Origin: Cytobacillus praedii
Lineage (GTDB): Bacteria; Bacillota; Bacilli; Bacillales; Cytobacillaceae
DNA length: 64,000 nucleotides
Direction: 5' to 3'
NCBI RefSeq assembly: GCF_001439605.1
Contig: NZ_LMBX01000014.1
Location: 79,011-143,010 of the forward strand
Shown here: positions 26,826 through 35,002 of the stretch, in pieces
Layout: every line of letters starts with the position of its first letter
Position numbering within the stretch: position 1 is the first letter of the stretch
Made by a program: the position numbers and the translations under genes
Notes under the pieces: generated by a model
Told to the model about the DNA's origin: nothing
The model's database searches: none
The model's input: the letters and a program-made list of their open reading frames with translations, nothing else

Positions 26826-28568
26826 TTACGTAAGAACTGCTTCCTTGTATTCAGCGGATGGAGTAGAATTCACAATTGTTTGCACTTCAGATCCATCCAA
26901 AGTCTCTAGTTTCAAGAGAGCTTCAACTAGGTTGTCGAATTGAACTTGGTTTGTTTCTATTAGCTTTTCTGATCTCTTTAAAGCTTTTTGAAATAGCTCT
27001 TGCATTTTTGCTTCTTTATCTGCCTTGTTAAAAGTTAATGTAAAGCCATCATCAAGTAGGCCAGTATCAACCATTTGTTCAATCACTTGTTTGGCTTGCT
27101 GAACATCGCCGCCAACACCAATGCTGTGCTCCCCTAGAATATGTCTTTCTGCAACACCGCCAGCCAAAATCATTGCAACTTGATCAAGCATTTCGCTAGT
27201 AGTCGACAGATGCATTTCTTTTGGGACCGGTGCTACATAACCAAGTGCTTGTCCACGGGGAATAATTGTAGCCTTACGAACAGAACCAGGCTTTGTAATT
27301 GCTGCAACTAAAGCATGTCCTGATTCATGAATAGCAACTCGTCTTTTTGTTTCTGCGTCCTGAAGTGCTCGGGTTGAGCTCCCAAGAACAGTTCTGTCTA
27401 AAGCAAAATCAATATCTTCTTTCGTAATACTTTCCTGGCCATTTTGCACAGCCCTACGACTGGCTGTTTCAAATAGTGATTGAAGATCTGCTCCGGAAAA
27501 ACCAGAAGTGCTTTCAGCAAGTTCTTCAAGAGAACTTATGACATTTGCCGCCAATTTTCTATTTTTTGTATGAATCTCGATGATTTCTTTTCTTCCTTTT
27601 GTATCTGGAAGAGGTACATGAAAAGAAAAGTCAATCCGGCCTGGTCGTAAAAAGGCATCATCCAGCATATCTTTTCGATTTGTTGCAGCTATGAAAAGAA
27701 TGCCATCATTAGAGTGTCCACCATCCAACTGAACTAGAAGCTCTGTTAATGTCTTTTCGCTTTCTTCACCGCCATGCTGCTTTCTTTTACCGGCAAGGGC
27801 GTCGACTTCGTCTATAAACACAACAGCAGGTTTATGCTTCCTTGCATTTTGAAACAATGTTCGAACGCGGGAAGCACCAACACCTACAAACATTTCATTA
27901 AATGCTGAACCGCTCGTTGAGAAGAATGTCGCACCCAGCTCCTTAGCAATTGCTTGTGCGAGCAGTGTTTTCCCAGTTCCAGGAGGACCATATAATAGGA
28001 TCCCTTTTGGCGGCTTCAAACCCATTTGAACTGCTTGTTCCGGTTCTTTTAAAATAGAGAGAGTCTGCATAATCTCGTCTTTCATCTCTCCTTGAATTCC
28101 GCCAACATCTGAAAGAGAGATAGATGGAAGCGGTTTTGCCTTTGACACACTTTGCTTCATCGTATTTGCAGTACCAAGTCCGCCTTTGCCAGACTTATAT
28201 AAATAAATGCCGATAGCAATTACTAATACAACTAGCCCGCCTAAAATCCATGGTGTATATGGACTAGTAGATGAAAATGTATATTCTACATGATAGTTTT
28301 CTACTAATTTATTAATCATTTGACTATTCGGCGGTACATGCGAAATAAATTCACCATCGCCTGTAATTATCGTTAGTTTTCCATTAATATGTTCATTTAT
28401 CGTAACTAATTCACCATTTTGCGAGGCTATTAGTTCTTCAACTGATGAATAGGGGATTGTTTCAGATTTATAACCATCCTGCATAACAAAAAAGATGGCT
28501 GTTGCAATGACTAAAAGACCTACAATAATCGGAACAATTGTTGAAGCTTTTCTCCTATTTAATTTCAA
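26826..28568 (-). CDS. ftsH: FtsH-family AAA+ zinc metalloprotease (short paralogue)
   Basis: This 580-residue protein has a membrane helix at 11-30, a small extracytoplasmic domain, a second helix at about 106-124, then the AAA+ domain: Walker A GPPGTGKT at 194-201, pore motif FVG near 227, Walker B VVFIDEVD at 249-256. The M41 zinc site is H414-E-S-G-H418, with D488 as the likely third ligand. The usual Bacillus FtsH is about 635 residues and sits beside hpt/tilS. This one is shorter and alone, so it is probably an additional, specialised copy. Confidence 0.9.
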   Translation of the reverse strand: MKLNRRKASTIVPIIVGLLVIATAIFFVMQDGYKSETIPYSSVEELIASQNGELVTINEHINGKLTIITGDGEFISHVPPNSQMINKLVENYHVEYTFSSTSPYTPWILGGLVVLVIAIGIYLYKSGKGGLGTANTMKQSVSKAKPLPSISLSDVGGIQGEMKDEIMQTLSILKEPEQAVQMGLKPPKGILLYGPPGTGKTLLAQAIAKELGATFFSTSGSAFNEMFVGVGASRVRTLFQNARKHKPAVVFIDEVDALAGKRKQHGGEESEKTLTELLVQLDGGHSNDGILFIAATNRKDMLDDAFLRPGRIDFSFHVPLPDTKGRKEIIEIHTKNRKLAANVISSLEELAESTSGFSGADLQSLFETASRRAVQNGQESITKEDIDFALDRTVLGSSTRALQDAETKRRVAIHESGHALVAAITKPGSVRKATIIPRGQALGYVAPVPKEMHLSTTSEMLDQVAMILAGGVAERHILGEHSIGVGGDVQQAKQVIEQMVDTGLLDDGFTLTFNKADKEAKMQELFQKALKRSEKLIETNQVQFDNLVEALLKLETLDGSEVQTIVNSTPSAEYKEAVLT

Positions 28569-28759
28569 CTTTTTCCCTCCTCATTGTACCTTCTCATTAT
28601 AAATACGAATACTATTTATGTGTAGTGGATGATTAATGTAAAAAATAGAAAACAATGTAAAATATGAGTAATGGAAGCGATAACCTAAATTGTTTAATTT
28701 ACCCTTCACAAATGTTGGAAAGCAAGATATAATTACATAGGATAAATGGAATATACGTA

Positions 28760-28847
28760 ACCACAAGGGGAGCAAAATGCTGAGAGTGAACATTTATTTG
28801 TTCTGACCCTTCGAACCTGTTAGATAATTCTAGCGCAGGAATGTGGA
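28760..28847 (+). ncRNA. TPP riboswitch (THI element)
   Basis: The conserved parts are all present in order: GGGGAGC, GCTGAGAG, GACCCTTCGAACCTG, then TAATTCTAGCGCAGGAATGT. The outer helix is CCACA (28761) with TGTGG (28842). It lies upstream of thiT and should turn it off when thiamin pyrophosphate is bound. Confidence 0.96.
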
Positions 28848-28876
28848 ATGAATAGTTTTTTTGTTTTATTTACTAT

Positions 28877-28921
28877 TCTCCCCTTGAGGTGTCGTACATT
28901 TGTAAAGGGGAGATTTTTTTT
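28877..28921 (+). promoter_or_regulatory. Riboswitch expression platform: terminator arm that carries the thiT ribosome binding site
   Basis: TCTCCCCTT (28877-28885) and AAGGGGAGA (28905-28913) form a 9-bp stem followed at once by eight T and then ATG 28922. The 3' arm contains GGGGAG, the only binding site of thiT. One hairpin can thus stop transcription and hide the start site. Confidence 0.82.
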
Positions 28922-29521
28922 ATGAAAAAATTAAGTTTAATCGCATTGATTGAGGCTTCTTTTTTTGCGGCATTTGCTATTATTTTGGATTTATTGCCTT
29001 CAATCAAACCAACACCTAATATTTCAATTTCAGTTGCCATGCTGCCAATCTTTATTTTGGCCTTTCGTTGGGGATTTCGGGTAAGTTTGATTTCTGGATT
29101 TATGTGGGGAATTCTGCAAATTGTGTTGGGGGATGCTTGGATCGTAACACCGATACAAACATTTATTGAATATGTCTTAGCGTTTGCATTCATTGGGTTT
29201 GCAGGTCTATTTTTCAAATCCATTCAAAAACATCTGAGATATGGAAAAAAGAAAATTGCACTTGCATGGATTGTAGCTGCCATATTTGTCGGAAGCCTTG
29301 CACGATATTTCTGGCATTTCTTAGCTGGTATTTTATTTTTTGGCAGCTATGCACCAGAAGGGATGTCACCGTTTCTATTTTCTTTTGCAGTAAATGGTGC
29401 AACAGCACTTGGATCATGGGTTCTCTGTTCAATTGTTACCGTAATAGTTGTTTCCACTGCACCACGACTAATTATTAGAAAAAATGAACCTATTGCTTTA
29501 CCGCATAACAAAGCTTCGTAA
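28922..29521 (+). CDS. thiT: Thiamine ECF transporter S component ThiT
   Basis: This 199-residue membrane protein has six helices and matches ThiT (YuaJ), the thiamine-binding component of energy-coupling-factor transporters. The thiamine-site residues fall in the segments FRWGFRVSLISGFMWGILQI, GDAWIVTPIQTFIEYVLAF and LARYFWHFLAGILFFGSYAPEG. It works with a shared EcfA-EcfA'-EcfT module encoded elsewhere. The TPP riboswitch immediately upstream confirms the substrate. ATG 28922 uses GGGGAG at 28907-28912. Confidence 0.95.
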   Translation: MKKLSLIALIEASFFAAFAIILDLLPSIKPTPNISISVAMLPIFILAFRWGFRVSLISGFMWGILQIVLGDAWIVTPIQTFIEYVLAFAFIGFAGLFFKSIQKHLRYGKKKIALAWIVAAIFVGSLARYFWHFLAGILFFGSYAPEGMSPFLFSFAVNGATALGSWVLCSIVTVIVVSTAPRLIIRKNEPIALPHNKAS

Positions 29522-29529
29522 GATATTTT

Positions 29530-29562
29530 AATCCTCTCTATATTTTATAGAGAGGATTTTTT
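29530..29562 (+). terminator. Terminator of thiT
   Basis: AATCCTCTCTAT and ATAGAGAGGATT form a 12-bp stem with a short loop, followed by TTTT. Confidence 0.88.
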
Positions 29563-30031
29563 ATATATTTAAAATGGTGTGTCATACTATTTCAGTCAGA
29601 AAGTATTCGGAAGGATAAATTTATGAAAGTTAGGAGTAATTACTGGAAATACATGTTCAATATGGAAAAATAAGCATTATCTTAGAAAAATAAGTTGCCG
29701 AAAGTAACAGGGGAGTAATATGAACTTTTAAAAAATCTACAAATATGTGAACAACTTTTGAAATATTATACCCCTTCAATAACCATTTATTTCTCTAAGA
29801 AGGTAGCTTAAAAGCAATGTTCATCAGTATTCATTGTTATTTTAATATATTTGTAGCTCCAATAAAGTAAAAATATTCCTTCGCTTATTTGTCACATTCT
29901 TTTAGTTAACAACGTGGTAATATTGTAAATGAACCAGCAAGAACATTTTTAGATGTTCATTTGTTGAAGATTGTGAAAATATGTACACAATAATTGAAAT
30001 TTATTATTTCTAATAAGAAAGGAGCCCCGTT
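29563..30031. other. Long upstream region of the qox operon
   Basis: This stretch of about 470 bp has no supported gene. A 16-codon ORF with a purine-rich site begins at about 29623 but is too short to judge. Two dyads lie near the operon: GAACAT-N6-ATGTTC at 29941-29958 and TTGTG-N10-CACAA at 29971-29990. qoxA's binding site AAAGGAG ends the region. Confidence 0.5.
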
Positions 30032-30955
30032 ATGAAATTGAAATGGGCTGTATTAGCGGTATTTTTCACTATTGTCACTGTGTTAACAGGGTGTGAACCA
30101 TTAGCGGTCTTCGATCCTAAAGGGCCTCAAGCTGAAAGGCAAGCCAGCGACATTTTATTATCGATTGGAATTATGTCGGTAGTTGTTATTGTTGTTTTTG
30201 CTATTTTAATATATGTGTTGGTGAAATTTAGAGCTTCAAAACAAAGTGAAGACTATGAACCACCACACATGGAAGGAAATCCTTGGGTAGAAGCAATTTG
30301 TGTAGGTATTCCCGTAATTATCGTTGCTTATCTTTCCTTCGTATCCGTACAAAGTAACTACATCGTTGAGTCTGCTCCAAAGGGCTATGAAGAACAAGAA
30401 CCATTAATTGTCTATGCTTCTTCATCAAACTGGAAATGGCACTTTAGTTATCCTGAGGAAAATATTGAGACCGTCAACTATTTATATATACCAACAGACC
30501 GAGCACTAGAATTTAAATTATATTCAAATGGACCAATTACAAGTTTCTGGATTCCTCAGTTAGGCGGTCAAAAATATGCGATGGCTGACATGATTACAAC
30601 ATTGCACTTAGCTGCTGATGAACCGGGCGAATTTATGGGACGTAATGCAAACTTCAGCGGGAAAGGATTTGCTGAAAATGCATTCAATGTGACTGCCATG
30701 TCTCAAAAAGATTTTGATGATTGGGTAAAGGAAGTAAAAGAAACGGCTGATCCACTTTCTAAAGAAAAATATAATGAATTACTTAAGCCTGGACATCTTG
30801 GCCAAATGACATTTACTGGAACTCATTTGGAGTTTGCTCCACCACCAGAACATGATCATGGATCATCTCAAACTGACTCAACTGAAGAGTCACATGAAGG
30901 TCATTCAAAAACAGTGGATTCAGAAGAAAACCACTCAAATCACAGCAATCATTAA
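30032..30955 (+). CDS. qoxA: Cytochrome aa3 quinol oxidase subunit II
   Basis: This 307-residue lipoprotein has a lipobox ending at C21 (VLTGC), two membrane helices (about 40-63 and 83-102) and an outer cupredoxin domain (SSNWKWHFSYPEENIETVNY onward). The CuA cysteine/histidine cluster of cytochrome c oxidases is absent, which marks a menaquinol oxidase. The C-terminal tail from about 270 is rich in H, S and E (HDHG, EESHEGHS, NHSNHSNH) and may bind metal, an uncommon extension. It is the first gene of qoxABCD. Confidence 0.93.
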   Translation: MKLKWAVLAVFFTIVTVLTGCEPLAVFDPKGPQAERQASDILLSIGIMSVVVIVVFAILIYVLVKFRASKQSEDYEPPHMEGNPWVEAICVGIPVIIVAYLSFVSVQSNYIVESAPKGYEEQEPLIVYASSSNWKWHFSYPEENIETVNYLYIPTDRALEFKLYSNGPITSFWIPQLGGQKYAMADMITTLHLAADEPGEFMGRNANFSGKGFAENAFNVTAMSQKDFDDWVKEVKETADPLSKEKYNELLKPGHLGQMTFTGTHLEFAPPPEHDHGSSQTDSTEESHEGHSKTVDSEENHSNHSNH

Positions 30956-30968
30956 GAATAGTAGGGGC

Positions 30969-31025
30969 AGGGGGACAGGTTCATTGTTCCAGCTGATTAT
31001 GTTGTTTGGACACCGGACCTGATCT
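30969..31025 (+). repeat. Degenerate REP-like palindrome between qoxA and qoxB
   Basis: GGGGGACAGGTTCATTGTTC and, 12-16 nt on, GGACACCGGACCTG are imperfect inverted arms. From memory, many Bacillaceae carry dispersed palindromes with GGGGACAGGTTC...GAACCTGTCCCC arms; this looks like a decayed copy with a damaged right arm. Confidence 0.5.
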
Positions 31026-31108
31026 TATACCCTATTTGAATATTTAAATAACTAAATTAAATAATTATCTATTTGAAAATTATTTGTTTCGAAAGGAGAA
31101 ACTTACGG

Positions 31109-33058
31109 ATGGAATTCTTTGAACGATTTGCCATACCTCATCCAAGTCCGGTAATTTATGCATCAATGGTTGTTATTGCTCTTACTGTGATTGCGATCAT
31201 TGCTGGATTAACCTATTTTAAAAAATGGGGCTACCTATGGCGTGAATGGTTAACAACTGTTGATCATAAACGAATTGGTTTAATGTATTTAATCTCTGCC
31301 TTGCTGATGCTTTTCCGTGGAGGCGTAGACGCCATCATGATGCGTGCTCAGCTAGCTGCACCAGATAATAAATTACTAGATGCGCAGCACTATAATGAAA
31401 TTTTTACTACCCATGGGGTCGTTATGATCATATTTATGGCGATGCCGTTCATTTTTGCTTTTATGAACTATATCGTTCCATTACAAATTGGCGCACGTGA
31501 TGTTGCATTCCCACGTTTAAATGCAATTAGTTTCTGGTTATTCTTTATGGGTGCAATGTTATTTAACATCTCATTCGTAATTGGCGGTTCACCTGATGCA
31601 GGTTGGACGTCATATTTCCCGCTTGCAGGAAATGAATTTAGTGAATCGGTAGGAACGAATTATTATATGATTGCGATCCAAATATCTGGTCTTGGTTCAT
31701 TAATGACGGGTATTAATATGATCACAACTATTATGAAAATGAGAGCACCTGGTATGACAATGATGAAAATGCCAATGTTTACTTGGGCAACTTTAGTTGC
31801 AAACCTTATCATTGTTACGGTTTTCCCTGTATTAACAGTAGCTCTTGCTATGGGAACGATGGACCGACTTTTTGCAACCAATTTCTTTACAAGTGCAAAC
31901 GGCGGTATGGATATGCTATGGGCAAATCTATTCTGGGTTTGGGGACACCCTGAAGTATATATCTTAATCTTGCCAGCTTTCGGGATTTACAGTGAGATTA
32001 TCTCTACCTTCTCAAGCAAAAATTTATATGGCTATAAATCTATGGTTGCTTCAATGGTAATCATCTCAGTACTTTCATGTTTAGTATGGGCTCACCATTT
32101 CTTTACAATGGGTCAAGGGGCAGCATCGAATAGTTTCTTCTCGATTACTACGATGGCAATTGCCGTGCCAACTGGGGTTAAGATTTTTAACTGGCTGTTT
32201 ACAATGTGGAGAGGGAAGATTAGATTTACCGTTCCTATGCTTTATTCAATAGGCTTTATTCCACTTTTCACAATTGGCGGAGTGACAGGGGTTATGCTTG
32301 CGATGTCAGCGGCAGATTACCAATATCATAATACAATGTTCTTAGTTGCTCACTTCCATAATACAATTATTCCGGGTGTCGTATTTGCGATGCTAGCAGG
32401 TCTTACGTATTATTGGCCAAAAATGTTTGGCTTTATGTTAAATGAACGAATCGGGAAATGGACGTTCTGGCTGCTTTCTATCGGCTTTGTTCTTGCATTC
32501 TTCCCAATGTATATTACTGGTCTAGATGGTCAAGCACGTCGTATGTACACATACTCTGAAGCAACTGGCTTCGGTACATTGAACATGATCTCATTCATTG
32601 GAGCAGGGATTATGGCAATTGCTTTCGCTTTAATCGTTTATAATGTTTATTATAGTATTCGTTATTCTCCAAGAGATATTGGATCAGACCCATGGGATGC
32701 ACGTACTCTAGAATGGGCAACAAATACACCAGTTCCTGAATATAACTTTGCGATTTCACCGCAAGTTAATTCAATTCAACCATTCTGGGATGCTAAGAAA
32801 AAGGGCCATGTCCTATTCCCAGATAAGTTAGATAAAATTCATATGCCAAATAATAGCGGCATGCCATTTATCTTATGTTCAATCTTCTTCGTATGGGGCT
32901 TTTCGTTTGTATTTGCCATCTGGCCGCTTGTCATTCTTTCAACGATAGGCATCTTTGCGTGTTTGGCATTACGATCATTCGAAAAAGATCACGGACGTTA
33001 TATTTCTGTAGAAGAAGTTAAAGAGACTGAAGAAAAAACAGGGGGAGCTAAATTATGA
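31109..33058 (+). CDS. qoxB: Cytochrome aa3 quinol oxidase subunit I
   Basis: This 649-residue haem-copper oxidase subunit has about 14-15 helices. Visible motifs are the haem-a ligand region TTHGVVMIIFMAMPF, the copper-B histidine and cross-linked tyrosine in WGHPEVYILILPAFG, the HH pair in VWAHHFFTMG, and the haem ligands in LVAHFHNTIIPG. It holds the oxygen-reducing centre and pumps protons. ATG 31109 follows GAAAGGAG. It overlaps qoxC by 4 nt. Confidence 0.96.
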   Translation: MEFFERFAIPHPSPVIYASMVVIALTVIAIIAGLTYFKKWGYLWREWLTTVDHKRIGLMYLISALLMLFRGGVDAIMMRAQLAAPDNKLLDAQHYNEIFTTHGVVMIIFMAMPFIFAFMNYIVPLQIGARDVAFPRLNAISFWLFFMGAMLFNISFVIGGSPDAGWTSYFPLAGNEFSESVGTNYYMIAIQISGLGSLMTGINMITTIMKMRAPGMTMMKMPMFTWATLVANLIIVTVFPVLTVALAMGTMDRLFATNFFTSANGGMDMLWANLFWVWGHPEVYILILPAFGIYSEIISTFSSKNLYGYKSMVASMVIISVLSCLVWAHHFFTMGQGAASNSFFSITTMAIAVPTGVKIFNWLFTMWRGKIRFTVPMLYSIGFIPLFTIGGVTGVMLAMSAADYQYHNTMFLVAHFHNTIIPGVVFAMLAGLTYYWPKMFGFMLNERIGKWTFWLLSIGFVLAFFPMYITGLDGQARRMYTYSEATGFGTLNMISFIGAGIMAIAFALIVYNVYYSIRYSPRDIGSDPWDARTLEWATNTPVPEYNFAISPQVNSIQPFWDAKKKGHVLFPDKLDKIHMPNNSGMPFILCSIFFVWGFSFVFAIWPLVILSTIGIFACLALRSFEKDHGRYISVEEVKETEEKTGGAKL

Positions 33059-33651
33059 AAATAGATCACTCGCAACCTCTCGAATATAGTACTGGCCAAA
33101 ATAATTTAAATATTTTCGGTTTCTGGATTTTCCTTGGTGCCGAAATTATGCTTTTCGCAACACTTTTTACAACCTTTTTCACATTAGAACACCGAACAGG
33201 CAATGGTCCTACCGGTGCAGAGATTTTCGAAATAACGCCTGTATTAATTGAAACCATTTTGCTTTTAACTAGTAGTTTTGTGATTGGCCTAGGGATTCAT
33301 GCCATGAGATTAGGAAATAAGAAGGCAATGATTACCTTTTTTTCCATCACGCTGCTATTAGGTTTAGGATTCCTAGGTTTTGAAATATTTGAGTTTGTAC
33401 ATTATGTTCACATTGGAGCAGGATTACAAACGAGTGCATTCACTGCCAGCTTATTAACAACTTTAGGAACACATGGAGCTCACGTAACATTTGGTTTGTT
33501 CTGGGGATTGTCGATTATCCTTCAAGTAAAGAAAAGAGGACTGACACCTGAAACAGCGAATAAATCATTTATTTTCTCCCTTTACTGGCATTTCTTAGAT
33601 GTAGTTTGGATCTTTATCTTTAGCTTCATCTACTTGAAAGGAATGATGTAA
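33055..33651 (+). CDS. qoxC: Cytochrome aa3 quinol oxidase subunit III
   Basis: This 198-residue protein has five helices with typical subunit III segments: FGFWIFLGAEIMLFATLFTT near the start and LGTHGAHVTFGLFWG and WHFLDVVWIFIFSFIYLKG late. It stabilises the oxidase core. Its start overlaps the qoxB stop (ATGA), and qoxD begins 1 nt after its stop. Confidence 0.95.
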   Translation: MKIDHSQPLEYSTGQNNLNIFGFWIFLGAEIMLFATLFTTFFTLEHRTGNGPTGAEIFEITPVLIETILLLTSSFVIGLGIHAMRLGNKKAMITFFSITLLLGLGFLGFEIFEFVHYVHIGAGLQTSAFTASLLTTLGTHGAHVTFGLFWGLSIILQVKKRGLTPETANKSFIFSLYWHFLDVVWIFIFSFIYLKGMM

Positions 33652-33652
33652 G

Positions 33653-33934
33653 ATGAAACAATTATTCCCAGCTAAACAAGTGATGGGCTTTGTATTTTCA
33701 TTAATTTTGACGGCGATTGCCCTAGCAGTTTATTTTCTTGATGTTTCATTCACAGCAGGATTAACGATTCTGATAGTTACAGCTTTTGTTCAAGCATTAC
33801 TTCAACTTATCGTATTCATGCATGCGGGTGAAACAAAGGATAAATGGTCCATTTATGGGAATGTCTATTTCATGATATTCATAGCTTTAATTACAATATT
33901 CGGTACATTATTCCTCTTCTCTTGGGATATGTAG
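33653..33934 (+). CDS. qoxD: Cytochrome aa3 quinol oxidase subunit IV
   Basis: This 93-residue protein has three helices and the subunit IV hallmarks KQVMGFVFSLILTAIALAVY and ALLQLIVFMHAG. It is slightly shorter than the usual 100-125 residues. It is the last gene of the operon and is followed by a strong terminator. Confidence 0.93.
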   Translation: MKQLFPAKQVMGFVFSLILTAIALAVYFLDVSFTAGLTILIVTAFVQALLQLIVFMHAGETKDKWSIYGNVYFMIFIALITIFGTLFLFSWDM

Positions 33935-33945
33935 CATAATGCAGA

Positions 33946-33978
33946 AAAGGAGCACCCTAAATGGATGCTCCTTTTTTT
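33946..33978 (+). terminator. Terminator of qoxABCD
   Basis: AAAGGAGCACCC and GGATGCTCCTTT form a long stem with one mismatch and a short loop, followed by seven T. It overlaps the end of the convergent small membrane gene. Confidence 0.85.
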
Positions 33979-34184
33979 GCTTTGTTTAGCACCTCTTCAG
34001 TAGCGACAAAAAATAGCCCCATTACAAAAATAAATACTGCACCCATAACTGTCCCAATCCCAATGGGAGTTAATATATTATTGCCATTTCCAAAAAAGCC
34101 GAACGAAAAGATGATGAAGCCAATTGCCAGTATCGATAAACCAACAATATTTATTGCTCTTAGTAAGCTCGAATTAAGATTCAT
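33957..34184 (-). CDS. Small two-helix membrane protein
   Basis: This 75-residue protein has two hydrophobic segments (about 10-32 and 41-62 from the chosen start) and a basic tail. ATG 34184 is chosen because GGAGG is about 9 nt upstream; the in-frame ATG at 34193 directly abuts GGAGG and cannot use it. I do not recognise a named family. It is convergent with qoxD. Confidence 0.7.
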   Translation of the reverse strand: MNLNSSLLRAINIVGLSILAIGFIIFSFGFFGNGNNILTPIGIGTVMGAVFIFVMGLFFVATEEVLNKAKKGASI

Positions 34185-34298
34185 TTTGCTCATCCTCCTT
34201 ATATTTAAATTATTCTATTTGTTCACAAAATTGTCAAACTTTTTTTGAAAAAATTTTAACAATTTCAAAAACTATAAACGCTTTAACTAATAAAAATA

Positions 34299-34338
34299 GC
34301 TTGAAGACCAGGATATGTTGAGATTCAAGTCTTCAAGC
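34299..34338 (-). terminator. Hairpin downstream of the 46-residue ORF
   Basis: GCTTGAAGAC and GTCTTCAAGC form a perfect 10-bp stem with a 20-nt loop, 20 nt past the stop of the minus-strand small gene. Confidence 0.6.
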
Positions 34339-34358
34339 ATTTTAGTATATGAAGGTTG

Positions 34359-34499
34359 TTATTTTTTATAATGTGTCTCCAATTGTTTTCGAATATCCAT
34401 TAATAGTTCCTTAACGGTTAATTGTTTTTCACTTTGTCCTTTTGTTAATGCAGATTTCAAAACTTCGGCCATTTCTTTCGAATTTACCTTTGGTTTCAT
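34359..34499 (-). CDS. 46-residue hydrophilic protein
   Basis: The frame gives MKPKVNSKEMAEVLKSALTK, then GQSEKQLTVKELLMDIRKQL and a lysine-rich end. It is helical and charged, with no membrane segment. TAGGTG lies 8 nt before the ATG and a perfect hairpin follows the stop, so the unit looks real although it is short. I do not recognise it; a small regulatory helix protein is possible. Confidence 0.6.
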   Translation of the reverse strand: MKPKVNSKEMAEVLKSALTKGQSEKQLTVKELLMDIRKQLETHYKK

Positions 34500-34744
34500 G
34501 TTCTAACACCTACTAATATTCAATTATCATACATGGTAATCATTCATTAATGGTGCTACTGTGTTTATTTATATTATTCTCCTCCATTATTGTCCGTGAA
34601 TGGTCTACAAGATTTCAAATAAAGGAAAAATACCGTTTACTAAATGGAAAAACAGGGTAATTGGACATTAACCCTCATAAAACAATTCAACCTTACGAAT
34701 ACTGTAATAAAATTAAAACCTTTATACGAAAAGAAGGTCTGATT

Positions 34745-34873
34745 ATGCAAATGAAAAATATGGATATCGATAAGCTTTTGGAAGCAACCAAAGAAATAGG
34801 AGACGATGATTTTCACTATATGATCAGACACATCGAAATTGATTCATTACTTGAAAAAACAGAGAACTGGTGA
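34745..34873 (+). CDS. Possible 42-residue protein
   Basis: ATG 34745 follows AAGAAGG at suitable spacing. The frame encodes MQMKNMDIDKLLEATKEIGD and ends in LEKTENW, an acidic helical peptide. No known family is recognised. The sequence looks protein-like, but the evidence is limited to the start site and composition. A weak hairpin (CCATCCACTCTTATTAAGAGTGGAT) follows the stop. Confidence 0.4.
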   Translation: MQMKNMDIDKLLEATKEIGDDDFHYMIRHIEIDSLLEKTENW

Positions 34874-34951
34874 AAACATTATTTCCATAAATAGAAGGTC
34901 CATCCACTCTTATTAAGAGTGGATTTTTATTTTTCATTTTTATTACAAATA

Positions 34952-34978
34952 TGTAACAGTTTTCTATCGCAGCGCGTC
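34952..34978 (+). promoter_or_regulatory. Putative ECF sigma promoter of the beta-propeller gene
   Basis: TGTAAC (34952-34957), 17 nt, then CGTC (34975-34978) fits SigM/SigX-type promoters of bacilli. The start point near 34986 would leave a short leader containing AAAGGAGTG before ATG 35003. Confidence 0.6.
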
Positions 34979-35002
34979 AATAGCTATAAAGGAGTGAAGA
35001 AT

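Noticed and set aside
28581..28793. 70-codon minus-strand ORF downstream of thiT's leader
   Set aside because: It is antisense to the TPP riboswitch, has no ribosome binding site and no family resemblance.
29971..29990. Rex box upstream of qoxA
   Set aside because: TTGTG and CACAA are separated by 10 nt rather than the 8 nt of a Rex site, and the inner bases do not match; kept only as an unassigned dyad.
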